Shown one piece after another: positions 29,989 to 37,589 of a stretch of 64,000 nt of DNA. Position numbers and translations under genes: made by a program. Below the pieces are notes generated by a model. It was not told the origin of the DNA and ran no database searches. It saw nothing but the letters and a program-made list of their open reading frames with translations. Within the stretch, counting starts at the first letter, position 1, and every line of letters starts with the position of its first letter. This DNA comes from Cupriavidus necator N-1 (lineage in GTDB: Bacteria; Pseudomonadota; Gammaproteobacteria; Burkholderiales; Burkholderiaceae): positions 1,922,001 to 1,986,000 of the forward strand of contig NC_015726.1 in the NCBI RefSeq assembly GCF_000219215.1. Reading direction: 5' to 3'.

Positions 29989-30018
29989 GGCCCGGGCGGC
30001 ACGCATGCCGCCCGGGCC
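29989..30018. other. Perfect 12-base-pair hairpin between acnD and prpF
   Basis: GGCCCGGGCGGC and GCCGCCCGGGCC flank a six-base loop (ACGCAT). The stem is perfect and very stable. It starts 11 bases after the acnD stop and ends 19 bases before the prpF start, with no T-run on this strand. Confidence 0.65.
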
Positions 30019-30037
30019 AACCAGGACAAAGATTTCC

Positions 30038-31228
30038 ATGGCTCACGTACCCCAGATCAAGATTCCCGCCACCTATATCCGTGGCGGCACCAGCAAAGGC
30101 GTGTTCTTCCGCCTGCAGGATTTGCCGGAAACGGCACAAGTGCCCGGCCCGGCGCGCGACGCGCTGCTGATGCGCGTGATCGGCAGTCCCGACCCCTATG
30201 GCAAGCAGATCGACGGCATGGGCGCGGCCACGTCCAGCACCAGCAAGACGGTGATCGTGTCCAAGAGCAGCCGGCCCGACCACGATGTCGACTACCTGTT
30301 CGGCCAGGTCTCGATCGACCAGCCCTTTGTCGACTGGAGCGGCAACTGCGGCAACCTGTCGGCAGCGGTCGGTCCCTTTGCCATCAGCGCCGGCCTGGTC
30401 GATGCCAGCCGCATCCCGCGCAACGGCGTGGCCGTGGTGCGCATCTGGCAGGCCAATATCGGCAAGACCATCATCGGCCATGTGCCCGTCACCAACGGCG
30501 AAGTGCAGGAAACCGGCGATTTCGAGCTGGATGGCGTGACCTTCCCGGCCGCTGAAGTGCAGCTTGAGTTCATGGACCCGGCCGCCGAGGAAGAAGGCGC
30601 CGGAGGCGCGATGTTCCCCACCGGCAACGTGGTCGACGACCTCGAAGTGCCGGGCGTGGGCACGCTCAAGGCCACCATGATCAACGCCGGCATCCCGACC
30701 ATCTTCGTCAACGCCGAGAGCATCGGCTACACAGGCACCGAGCTGCAGGACGCCATCAACAGCGACACCAAGGCGCTGGCGATGTTCGAGACCATCCGTG
30801 CCTATGGCGCGCTGCGCATGGGCCTGATCAAGAACGTGGACGAGGCCGCCAAGCGCCAGCACACGCCCAAGGTGGCCTTTGTCGCCAAGCCGGTCGACTA
30901 CGTCGCCTCCAGCGGCAAGAAGGTGGCCGCGGCCGATGTGGACCTGCTGGTGCGCGCGCTGTCGATGGGCAAGCTGCACCACGCCATGATGGGCACGGCA
31001 GCGGTGGCGATCGGCACCGCCGCGGCCATCCCCGGCACGCTGGTCAACCTGGCCGCCGGCGGCGGCGAGCGCAACGCGGTGCGTTTCGGGCATCCGTCCG
31101 GCACGCTGCGCGTGGGCGCCGAGGCGCAGCAGGTCGATGGCGAATGGGCGGTCAAAAAGGCCATCATGAGCCGCAGCGCGCGCGTGCTGATGGAAGGCTG
31201 GGTGCGCGTTCCCGGCGACGCGTTCTGA
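30038..31228 (+). CDS. prpF: 2-methylaconitate cis-trans isomerase PrpF
   Basis: A 396-residue protein of the diaminopimelate-epimerase-like fold that isomerises the AcnD product for the next hydration step. The N-terminal ATYIRGGTSKGVFF block and the DWSGNCGNLSAAVGPFA block are characteristic. Start 30038 (MAHVPQIK) begins the conserved region; an in-frame upstream extension crosses the hairpin and is not credible. Confidence 0.93.
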   Translation: MAHVPQIKIPATYIRGGTSKGVFFRLQDLPETAQVPGPARDALLMRVIGSPDPYGKQIDGMGAATSSTSKTVIVSKSSRPDHDVDYLFGQVSIDQPFVDWSGNCGNLSAAVGPFAISAGLVDASRIPRNGVAVVRIWQANIGKTIIGHVPVTNGEVQETGDFELDGVTFPAAEVQLEFMDPAAEEEGAGGAMFPTGNVVDDLEVPGVGTLKATMINAGIPTIFVNAESIGYTGTELQDAINSDTKALAMFETIRAYGALRMGLIKNVDEAAKRQHTPKVAFVAKPVDYVASSGKKVAAADVDLLVRALSMGKLHHAMMGTAAVAIGTAAAIPGTLVNLAAGGGERNAVRFGHPSGTLRVGAEAQQVDGEWAVKKAIMSRSARVLMEGWVRVPGDAF

Positions 31229-31254
31229 GCTGAGCCGCACCCGCGAGGCCGTTC

Positions 31255-32709
31255 ATGTCCACCGACACACCGTCCGCGCAACGCCCCGATCCGGACCAGG
31301 TGCTGGTCGACATCGTCGACTATGTCACCCGGTACGAGATCAAAAGCGGCCTCGCCTACGACACCGCCCGCAACTGCCTGATCGACACGCTCGGTTGCGG
31401 GCTCGAAGCCCTCTCCTACCCGGCCTGCACCAAGCTGCTGGGTCCCATCGTTCCGGGCACGATCGTGCCCAACGGCGCGCGCGTGCCGGGCACCCAGTTC
31501 CAGCTCGATCCGGTCCAGGCCGCGTTCAGTATCGGGACGATGATCCGCTGGCTGGACTTCAACGACACCTGGCTCGCGGCCGAATGGGGTCATCCGTCGG
31601 ACAATCTCGGCGGCATCCTGGCCACCGCTGACTGGATCTCGCGCAACCACATCGCCGCCGGGCGCAAGCCGCTGACGATGAAGACGGTGCTGGCGGCGAT
31701 GATCAAGGCGCACGAAATCCAGGGCTGCATCGCGCTGGAGAATTCGTTCAACCAGGTCGGGCTGGATCACGTGGTGCTGGTCAAGGTGGCTTCCACCGCC
31801 GTGGTCGCGCAGATGCTCGGCCTCACGCGCGACGAGATCCTCAATGCCGTGTCGCTGGCCTGGGTCGACGGCCAGAGCCTGCGCACCTACCGCCACGCCC
31901 CCAACACCGGCAGCCGCAAGAGCTGGGCCGCCGGCGACGCCACCAGCCGCGCAGTGCGGCTGGCGCTGATCGCCCGCACCGGCGAGATGGGCTATCCGTC
32001 GGCGTTGACGGCAAAGACCTGGGGCTTCTACGACGTGCTGTTCAAGGGGCAGCCGTTCCGCTTCCAGCGGCCGTACGGGTCGTATGTGATGGAGAACATC
32101 CTGTTCAAGATCTCGTACCCGGCTGAATTCCACGCGCAGTCCGCGGTGGAGGCAGCGATGCAGCTGCACGGTGCGCTGGCGCTCGCGGGGCGCAGCGCGG
32201 CGGATATCGCCGCCATCACCATCCGCACCCACGAGGCCTGCCTGCGCATCATCGACAAGCAGGGTCCGCTCAGCAATCCGGCGGATCGCGACCACTGCAT
32301 CCAGTACATGGTGGCCGTGCCGCTGCTGTTCGGCCGCCTGACCGCCGCCGACTACGAAGACAAGGTTGCAGCCGACCCGCGCATCGACGCGCTGCGCGGC
32401 AAGATCACCTGCGTGGAAGACCCCGCACTGACGCGCGACTACCACGACCCCGGCAAGCGCTCGATCGCCAACGCGCTGACCGTGACGCTGGCAGACGGCA
32501 CCGTGCTGGACGAGGTGCTGGTCGAATACCCGCTCGGCCACAAGCGCCGCCGCGCCGAGGGCGTCCCGCTGCTGGTGGAAAAATTCCGCACCAACCTCGC
32601 CCGCCGCTTCCCGCCGAAACAGCAGCAGGCCATCCTGGCCGCGTCGCTGGACCAGGCGCGGCTGGAGGCCATCCCGGTCAATGAGTACCTCGATATGTAT
32701 GCAATTTGA
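31255..32709 (+). CDS. prpD: 2-methylcitrate dehydratase PrpD
   Basis: A 484-residue MmgE/PrpD-family enzyme, the iron-sulfur-independent 2-methylcitrate dehydratase. Family blocks include [31 protein letters not shown] and [16 protein letters not shown]. It starts 26 bases after prpF and ends the operon, so this cluster encodes both the AcnD/PrpF route and PrpD. Confidence 0.93.
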   Translation: MSTDTPSAQRPDPDQVLVDIVDYVTRYEIKSGLAYDTARNCLIDTLGCGLEALSYPACTKLLGPIVPGTIVPNGARVPGTQFQLDPVQAAFSIGTMIRWLDFNDTWLAAEWGHPSDNLGGILATADWISRNHIAAGRKPLTMKTVLAAMIKAHEIQGCIALENSFNQVGLDHVVLVKVASTAVVAQMLGLTRDEILNAVSLAWVDGQSLRTYRHAPNTGSRKSWAAGDATSRAVRLALIARTGEMGYPSALTAKTWGFYDVLFKGQPFRFQRPYGSYVMENILFKISYPAEFHAQSAVEAAMQLHGALALAGRSAADIAAITIRTHEACLRIIDKQGPLSNPADRDHCIQYMVAVPLLFGRLTAADYEDKVAADPRIDALRGKITCVEDPALTRDYHDPGKRSIANALTVTLADGTVLDEVLVEYPLGHKRRRAEGVPLLVEKFRTNLARRFPPKQQQAILAASLDQARLEAIPVNEYLDMYAI

Positions 32710-32729
32710 GTTATCGCCCAGGCATTTTC

Positions 32730-32754
32730 ATGCCGAATCGGCATAACCCTTGCA
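32730..32754 (+). promoter_or_regulatory. Possible sigma-54 promoter and palindrome upstream of the asparaginase gene
   Basis: TCGGCATAACCCTTGCA (32738-32754) keeps the GG and GC elements ten bases apart and the TTGCA of the -12 box; the -24 box is weaker than the prp one. A near-perfect palindrome, ATGCCGAATCGGCAT (32730-32744), overlaps the -24 element. The asparaginase start codon is about 180 bases downstream. Confidence 0.4.
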
Positions 32755-32936
32755 GCGCCCCTCCCGCGCCAAATTCTCCTCACGTATAGTCACTGCCGCT
32801 GCCTGAACGGGCCCTGCACCACAGGCCCCGCTGCCGGCAGCCACCGACTGAACACGGACGGCACCATTCCACCCATAAGGTATGTCGTGCCGATTCCAGT
32901 ACGGGCCACACGTTCGTATAAATACCGAGGAGAAAC

Positions 32937-34061
32937 ATGAAACACTTCGCCCGCGTCACCACGCTGGCCGCCGCCCTGCTGTCGGCGAGCCTGATCACCG
33001 GCACTGCCCACGCGCAGCTCGCACCCGCCGCACAACCAGGCGTCGCACCCGCCACGGCCCAGGCCGAAGCCCGCAAGGCCAATATCGTCATCATCGGCAC
33101 CGGCGGCACCATTGCCGGCGCCGGCGCATCGGCGACCAACACCGCGGCCTACCAGTCCGCCGTGGTGCCGGTCGACAAGATCATCGCCTCGGTGCCCGAG
33201 ATCTCCAAGGTGGCCAACGTCAAGGGTGAGCAGATTTTCCAGATCGGTTCGGAGAGCTTCAATAACGAACGCCTGCTGAAGCTGGCCAAGCGCGTATCGG
33301 AACTGCTCAAGCAGCCGGACGTGGACGGCATCGTCATTACGCACGGCACCGATACCATCGAGGAAACCGCTTACTTCCTGAACCTGACGCTCAAGAGCGA
33401 CAAGCCGGTGGTGGTGGTGGGCTCGATGCGCCCGGGCACCGCGCTGGGCGCCGATGGCGCGCTCAACCTGTACGACGCCGTGCTGGTCGCGTCCAACCCT
33501 GCCTCCAAGGGCAAGGGCACGCTGGCCGTGCTGAACGACGAGATCCACACCGGCCGCGACGTCACCAAGAGCAACACCTTCAAGACCGAGACCTTCCGCT
33601 CGCCGTTCGGCCCGCTGGGCTACGTGGTCGAAGGCCGCACGCTGTTCTATCGCCTGCCGGCGCGTCCGCACACGCAGCAGACGCAGTGGGACATCGACAA
33701 GATCGACAAGCTGCCTGAAGTGGCAGTGCTGTACGCCTACGGCAACGCCAATCCGGCCGCGGTCGACGCCGCGGTGAAGAGCGGTGCCAAGGCCATCATC
33801 TATGCCGCCACCGGCAACGGCAGCGTCGGCGACTACATGGTCGAGTCGCTCAAGGCCGCGCGCGCCAAGGGCGTGCAGATCGTGCGCGCCTCGCGCACCG
33901 GCAGCGGCGTGGTGGTGCGCAATGCCGAGCAGCCGGACGACAAGTACGACTGGATCGTCACCGACGACCAGCTGCCGCAGAAGGCACGCATCCTGATGGC
34001 GCTGGCGCTGACGCAGACTAACGACTCCAAGGCACTGCAGCAGGTCTTCTGGAAGTACTGA
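32937..34061 (+). CDS. ansB: Periplasmic type II L-asparaginase/glutaminase
   Basis: A 374-residue hydrolase releasing ammonia from asparagine and probably glutamine. A signal peptide ends near residue 26 (GTAHA-QL). The two catalytic threonine regions are present: T55 in GTGGTIAG and T138-D139 in HGTDTIEETA. SMRPGTALGADG is also conserved. A GAGGAG box precedes the start. It stands alone after the prp operon and may have its own nitrogen-responsive promoter. Confidence 0.92.
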   Translation: MKHFARVTTLAAALLSASLITGTAHAQLAPAAQPGVAPATAQAEARKANIVIIGTGGTIAGAGASATNTAAYQSAVVPVDKIIASVPEISKVANVKGEQIFQIGSESFNNERLLKLAKRVSELLKQPDVDGIVITHGTDTIEETAYFLNLTLKSDKPVVVVGSMRPGTALGADGALNLYDAVLVASNPASKGKGTLAVLNDEIHTGRDVTKSNTFKTETFRSPFGPLGYVVEGRTLFYRLPARPHTQQTQWDIDKIDKLPEVAVLYAYGNANPAAVDAAVKSGAKAIIYAATGNGSVGDYMVESLKAARAKGVQIVRASRTGSGVVVRNAEQPDDKYDWIVTDDQLPQKARILMALALTQTNDSKALQQVFWKY

Positions 34062-34089
34062 TGGGGTCGTGGAGCAAGCGGTATCGCCG

Positions 34090-34545
34090 CTAGACGCTCC
34101 TGCCCTCTCCCCCCGCCCCTCTCCCGCACGCGGGAGAGGGAAGCAAACCGGCGGCTGCATCGGCTGGCACCAGTTTCCCGGCCTCCTCCCCTGCGTTTTC
34201 CCCTTCTTCCCGTTCCAGCCATTGCCTTGGCGATTGGCCCATCCGTGCCGTAAACGCGCGCGACAGCGCCGACGCATTGGCATAGCCCAGCTCCAGCGCC
34301 ACGGATTTAACCGGGCGGCCCAGCCGCAGTTGCGCCTGCGCCAGCGTCAGGCGCCAGTCGGTCAGGTAGTCGGCCGGCGGCTGCCCCACAATGCGCCGGA
34401 AGCTCGCGGCAAAGGCGCTGCGCGACATGCCTGCGCGCGCCGCCATGCGCGGCAGGTCCCACGGCTCGCCCGGCGCCTCGTGCAGCGCCACCAGCGCACG
34501 TGCCAGGCGCGGGTCGGACAGCCCGGCTGACTGGACCGCGGGGTC
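34090..34545 (-). pseudogene. AraC-family regulator, C-terminal DNA-binding half only
   Basis: The AraC double helix-turn-helix is intact: DLPRMAARAGMSRSAFAASF and SVALELGYANASALSRAF, with DYLTDWRLTLAQ between. The N-terminal cupin half that members of this family carry is missing. At about 34545 the sequence changes in frame into the remnant of a cation efflux protein, so a deletion joined two genes. The open frame is 170 codons from a GTG at 34602. The last 15 residues (SPACGRGAGGEG) come from a dispersed repeat rather than from AraC. A truncated DNA-binding protein could still be made. Confidence 0.72.
34117..34140. repeat. Dispersed intergenic repeat element
   Basis: CCCTCTCCCG and CGGGAGAGGG pair perfectly around CACG. 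Together with the preceding CCCTCTCCCCCCG it matches the pattern of a short repeat seen between genes in many beta- and gamma-proteobacteria. Translated leftward it gives the tail PSPACGRGAGGEG of the AraC fragment. Confidence 0.6.
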
Positions 34546-34953
34546 GTCCAGCACGATCTGGCGCATCGCCACCGCCATCGCCTTGTCGATTCCCTCACCC
34601 ACCAGCAGGCAGGATCAGCAGCGTGGCCACGCCCGCCAGCAGCAGCCCGATCAGCAGTGATGGCGCCCCATCCAACACCGGCATCTTGAGCCGATGGCTC
34701 ACATACACCCCCAGTGCGGCGATCACCAGGCCGGCCAGCGCCGTGGCGTCCTCGGCCAGCACGGTCACCGTGGTCGGATCCTTACTATTGCGCACTGCCC
34801 GCCAGAACGGCACATCACGCTTTTCCTGCAGGAACGCGCGCAGCGCAATGCTGAAGCTGATGCTTTCGAACACCAGCGCAAAGCCCAGCGCGATGTAGTT
34901 CCAGTACGGCTCATAAGCCGAGATGCCGCCGCCGTTTCAGGCCCATGCTGCAT
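34546..34953 (-). pseudogene. Cation diffusion facilitator (CDF) remnant
   Basis: Reading leftward, NGGGISAYEPYWNYIALG to GVATLLI (34936-34612) is the middle of a CDF metal-ion exporter, with ESISFSIALRAF and KDPTTVTVLAEDATALAG. The N-terminal membrane part is missing: a TGA precedes it at 34937-34939. A further frame change leads to LLVGEGIDKAMAVAMRQIV, which is the next CDF segment, then the reading passes into AraC sequence. A GGAGG box and ATG at about 34953 may be the original start region. At least three lesions are visible. Confidence 0.7.
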
Positions 34954-35099
34954 CGCTTTCCTCCAGGAAGCTGCCCCTTTGCATTGGAAGCAGTTCGCGC
35001 CAGCGTACTGGCGCGCTTGGGTGTGAAGGTGAAAATACGGCGGTTAATTGCGTTTTATGGACTGGAAAAAAACGGACCTCCGATGCATCCACTCCGGAA

Positions 35100-35570
35100 T
35101 CAGAACATGGCGCTGCTCATCAATGCCTTGGCCACCAGAACGCCCTCGTCCGGGGCTTGCGCATAGACCGACACGTCCGTGACCACCTGCCGGCGCCCAC
35201 GCCGCACCACCATCGCCACCGCGCGCAGCGCCGCTCCCTGTGCCGGGGCCAGGTACTGGATAGACAGCGAACTGGTCGCCCCGCCCTTCACGTCGTCGGC
35301 ACTGGCGCCAGAAGCTGCCGCCGCGGCGCCGGCGATATCGATCAGCGTGGCAATGACGCCGCCATGGACGATGCTGCCGTGGGTCACGTTGGTCGGCAGG
35401 AACGGCATTTCCAGCTCGACATGATCGGGCGCCAGGCTGGCCAGCCGCACGCCGAGGGCGCGCGCCACCGGGGAGCCTATCAGGACGTTGTCGATCATGG
35501 CGCGCATGCGGGGGGCAACGGAGGCTTGGCGATCACATTGGCGAGGGAAGCTGGCAAGGGCTTGGGACAT
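35100..35570 (-). CDS. PaaI-type hotdog-fold thioesterase
   Basis: A 156-residue acyl-CoA thioesterase of the hotdog fold. THGSIVHGGVIATLIDIAGA is the central helix motif with the conserved HGG, and SLSIQYLAPAQG forms a sheet strand. The chain is of the usual length. A palindromic operator-like sequence lies 51 bases upstream of the start. The substrate is probably an aromatic or medium-chain acyl-CoA, but this is inference. Confidence 0.82.
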   Translation of the reverse strand: MSQALASFPRQCDRQASVAPRMRAMIDNVLIGSPVARALGVRLASLAPDHVELEMPFLPTNVTHGSIVHGGVIATLIDIAGAAAAASGASADDVKGGATSSLSIQYLAPAQGAALRAVAMVVRRGRRQVVTDVSVYAQAPDEGVLVAKALMSSAMF

Positions 35571-35620
35571 GGCTGGGCTCCTGGTTCAGGGTGGAGCGTA
35601 GCGAGTGAGAGGAACTCGCT

Positions 35621-35641
35621 CAATTACGTAAGACGTAGTTG
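35621..35641. promoter_or_regulatory. Candidate operator upstream of the thioesterase gene
   Basis: CAATTACGT-AAG-ACGTAGTTG is an inverted repeat with eight of nine positions matching. A second inverted repeat, AGCGAGT and ACTCGCT, lies beside it at 35600-35620. Both are in the promoter region of the leftward thioesterase gene. Confidence 0.4.
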
Positions 35642-35781
35642 TCCGTCCATGCATGCCAGCCGTTGGCAGCTCTCACCACATAGACGACGGGACATTGCGG
35701 GCGCAGTAGCGACCCCAGAGAGCCGCCCCCTTCCGACCCCGTATAATATCCCCCCGTTTCACCCCAATCCCTCCCGCCATC

Positions 35782-36033
35782 ATGCCGTCGCCCTCAGAAT
35801 CCGCCCCGCTCCGCTCTGAACCGGATCACGGCACCACGGATTCCACGCTGTCCGAGCGCCCGGACAGCCCCTGCATCGGCATCTGCTCGACGCTGTTCGA
35901 CGATATCTGCCAGGGCTGCGGCCGCACCGCGGCCGAGGTCAGCAACTGGGTGTTCTTCAGCGAAGAGGAAAAGCAGGTGGTCTGGGAGCGCATTACGCGC
36001 GAAGGCACCGGGAAGCGATTCCGCCAGGGCTGA
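35782..36033 (+). CDS. DUF1289 domain protein
   Basis: An 83-residue protein with the DUF1289 cysteine pattern SPCIGICSTLFDDICQGCGRT (CxxxC then CxxC), suggesting a small metal-binding domain, followed by a conserved VSNWVFFSEEEK segment. A TATAAT box at 35742-35747 lies 34 bases before the start. The function of the family is unknown. Confidence 0.83.
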   Translation: MPSPSESAPLRSEPDHGTTDSTLSERPDSPCIGICSTLFDDICQGCGRTAAEVSNWVFFSEEEKQVVWERITREGTGKRFRQG

Positions 36034-36050
36034 GGCTGCGGCGCTCAGCC
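36028..36050. terminator. Hairpin between convergent genes
   Basis: GGCTGAG and CTCAGCC pair perfectly across a nine-base loop, covering the stops of the DUF1289 and MOSC genes. There is no T-run; it may help end both transcripts. Confidence 0.3.
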
Positions 36051-36764
36051 GCCCGCCAGCCGCCGCTCCATATCTTCGATTTCGCGCCGTTCCACGCGCT
36101 GCCGCGCAAGCTTGCGCCAGTTCTCGGCCAGCGGTGCCAGCTCTGACATTTCCGCGAGCGCGGCATAGTCCAGCCGGTCGACATACAGCACCTGCAGCAG
36201 GCGCTGCAGCGACCATCGCGGACAGGGGCGCCCCACCAGTTCCAGCGTATCGCCCGCTGCCACGTCGCCAGTCTCCAGTACACGGTAGTACCAGCCGGTG
36301 CGCAGGCTTTGCTGCACGGCGCGCGACATGCCTGCATAGCCGAATCGATGATTGAGCTTCCAGCACGGCTGGCGTGCCTGCGATACCTCCACCAGCGCCG
36401 TGCCCAGACGGAAGCAGTCGCCGATGCAGACGGCGCCCTCGGTCAGCCCGGTGGTGCTAAGGTTTTCGCCGAAGGCGCCCGGGACATCGAGCACACCGTT
36501 GCCTTGCGCACCCTGCGCAGCCAGTTCCTCGCGCCACGCCGGGTAATGATCGAAGGCGTAGTGGTGCAGTGCCTTTTCCGGGCCACCGTGATGGCGCGGA
36601 TCGCCCTGCCCATCGCCTTCAAGTCCAAGCGCAGTCACGCGAATCCGATCGAATGCCGCGGTCTTGGCGATGCCGCTGGGCACGCCCTTGGGCCCGAACG
36701 GGCGCACCTGTCCCATCAGCACAGCGCCGATCACCGCGCGCACGGGCGATGCCGGCTGGCTCAT
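36045..36764 (-). CDS. MOSC domain protein
   Basis: A 239-residue protein of the MOSC (molybdenum cofactor sulfurase C-terminal) group, related to YiiM. GDPRHHGGPEKALHHY and VSQARQPCWKLNHRFG carry the conserved residues, including the cysteine proposed to handle sulfur. The start ATG overlaps the stop of the upstream GATase gene as ATGA (36761-36764), so translation is coupled. Members detoxify N-hydroxylated compounds or bind MoCo; the exact role is unknown. Confidence 0.85.
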   Translation of the reverse strand: MSQPASPVRAVIGAVLMGQVRPFGPKGVPSGIAKTAAFDRIRVTALGLEGDGQGDPRHHGGPEKALHHYAFDHYPAWREELAAQGAQGNGVLDVPGAFGENLSTTGLTEGAVCIGDCFRLGTALVEVSQARQPCWKLNHRFGYAGMSRAVQQSLRTGWYYRVLETGDVAAGDTLELVGRPCPRWSLQRLLQVLYVDRLDYAALAEMSELAPLAENWRKLARQRVERREIEDMERRLAGG

Positions 36765-37468
36765 AGCCCGGCTTCCTCCAGCCAGCGCGCGAACATGCGC
36801 TCGCCCGCGGCCGCCACGGTGGCGCCGACTTCGGCAGTACGCGCGCGGATGGTGCGCGGATCGACGCCGGCCTTGGCCAGCTCGACGGTATGGCCGATCA
36901 GCCAGGCCTCGATATCGCGCGGCATGACCTCGGGGTGGAATTGCAGCGCCAGCACCTGGTTGCCGATGGCATAGGCCTGGTTCTGTACCGCGGCGGTGGA
37001 CGCCAGCAGTTGCGCGCCGGGAGGCAGCTCGAAGGTATCGCCATGCCAGTGCAGCACCTCCCAGTGGGCGCTGGCCAGTTCGGCCAGCGCGGAATCCTGT
37101 CCCGCCGGCGTGGGCAAAATCGGCGCCCAGCCGATCTCGCGCGTGCCCGCGTAGACCCGCGCGCCGGCAGCACGCGCGATCAGCTGCGCGCCCAGGCAAA
37201 CCCCGATCATCTTGCCGCCAGCCGCCAGGCGTTGGCGGATCAGGGCGATCTCGGCCTCCAGCCAGGGATAGGCATCGGTTTCATAGACACCGATGGGGCC
37301 GCCGAGGATCAGCAGCAGGTCGGCCGGATTATCCGCGATGGGTGCCAGGTCATCGACACCGGCCTGAAACACCTGCAACGTGTGCCCGCGCGCGCGCAAG
37401 GCATTGCCGATCACGCCCGCATGTTCGAATGCGACGTGCTGGATCACATGAGTGGTACGCGTTGCCAT
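36761..37468 (-). CDS. Class I glutamine amidotransferase-like protein
   Basis: A 235-residue stand-alone GATase domain. The nucleophile is in GVCLGAQLIA, and the histidine of the triad is in QFHPEV. The LILGGPIGVYE start is typical of the GMP-synthase-like group. Start 37468 (MATRTTHV) matches the family. It is coupled by a four-base overlap to the MOSC gene. No synthetase partner is near, so it may act as a gamma-glutamyl hydrolase; this is inference. Confidence 0.83.
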   Translation of the reverse strand: MATRTTHVIQHVAFEHAGVIGNALRARGHTLQVFQAGVDDLAPIADNPADLLLILGGPIGVYETDAYPWLEAEIALIRQRLAAGGKMIGVCLGAQLIARAAGARVYAGTREIGWAPILPTPAGQDSALAELASAHWEVLHWHGDTFELPPGAQLLASTAAVQNQAYAIGNQVLALQFHPEVMPRDIEAWLIGHTVELAKAGVDPRTIRARTAEVGATVAAAGERMFARWLEEAGL

Positions 37469-37589
37469 CCGGGACTCCTGCCGGTCGAAAGGGGTCCCCA
37501 TGGTAGCGTCAATTGCTGCGCCCCGCGAAGACCATGGCAGGATCTCGCCTATTTGCGAGCATTCTCAGCACGGCATGTCATGCCCTGCG

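Noticed and set aside
27635..31240. A very long open frame on the minus strand opposite acnD and prpF
   Set aside because: It mirrors the third-position GC bias of the real genes, shows no family motifs and is very rich in His, Gly and Gln, as expected of a shadow frame.
34997..35014. Hairpin GCGCCAG/CTGGCGC as terminator of the thioesterase gene
   Set aside because: The stem is short, lies 86 bases past the stop and has no T-run on the relevant strand.
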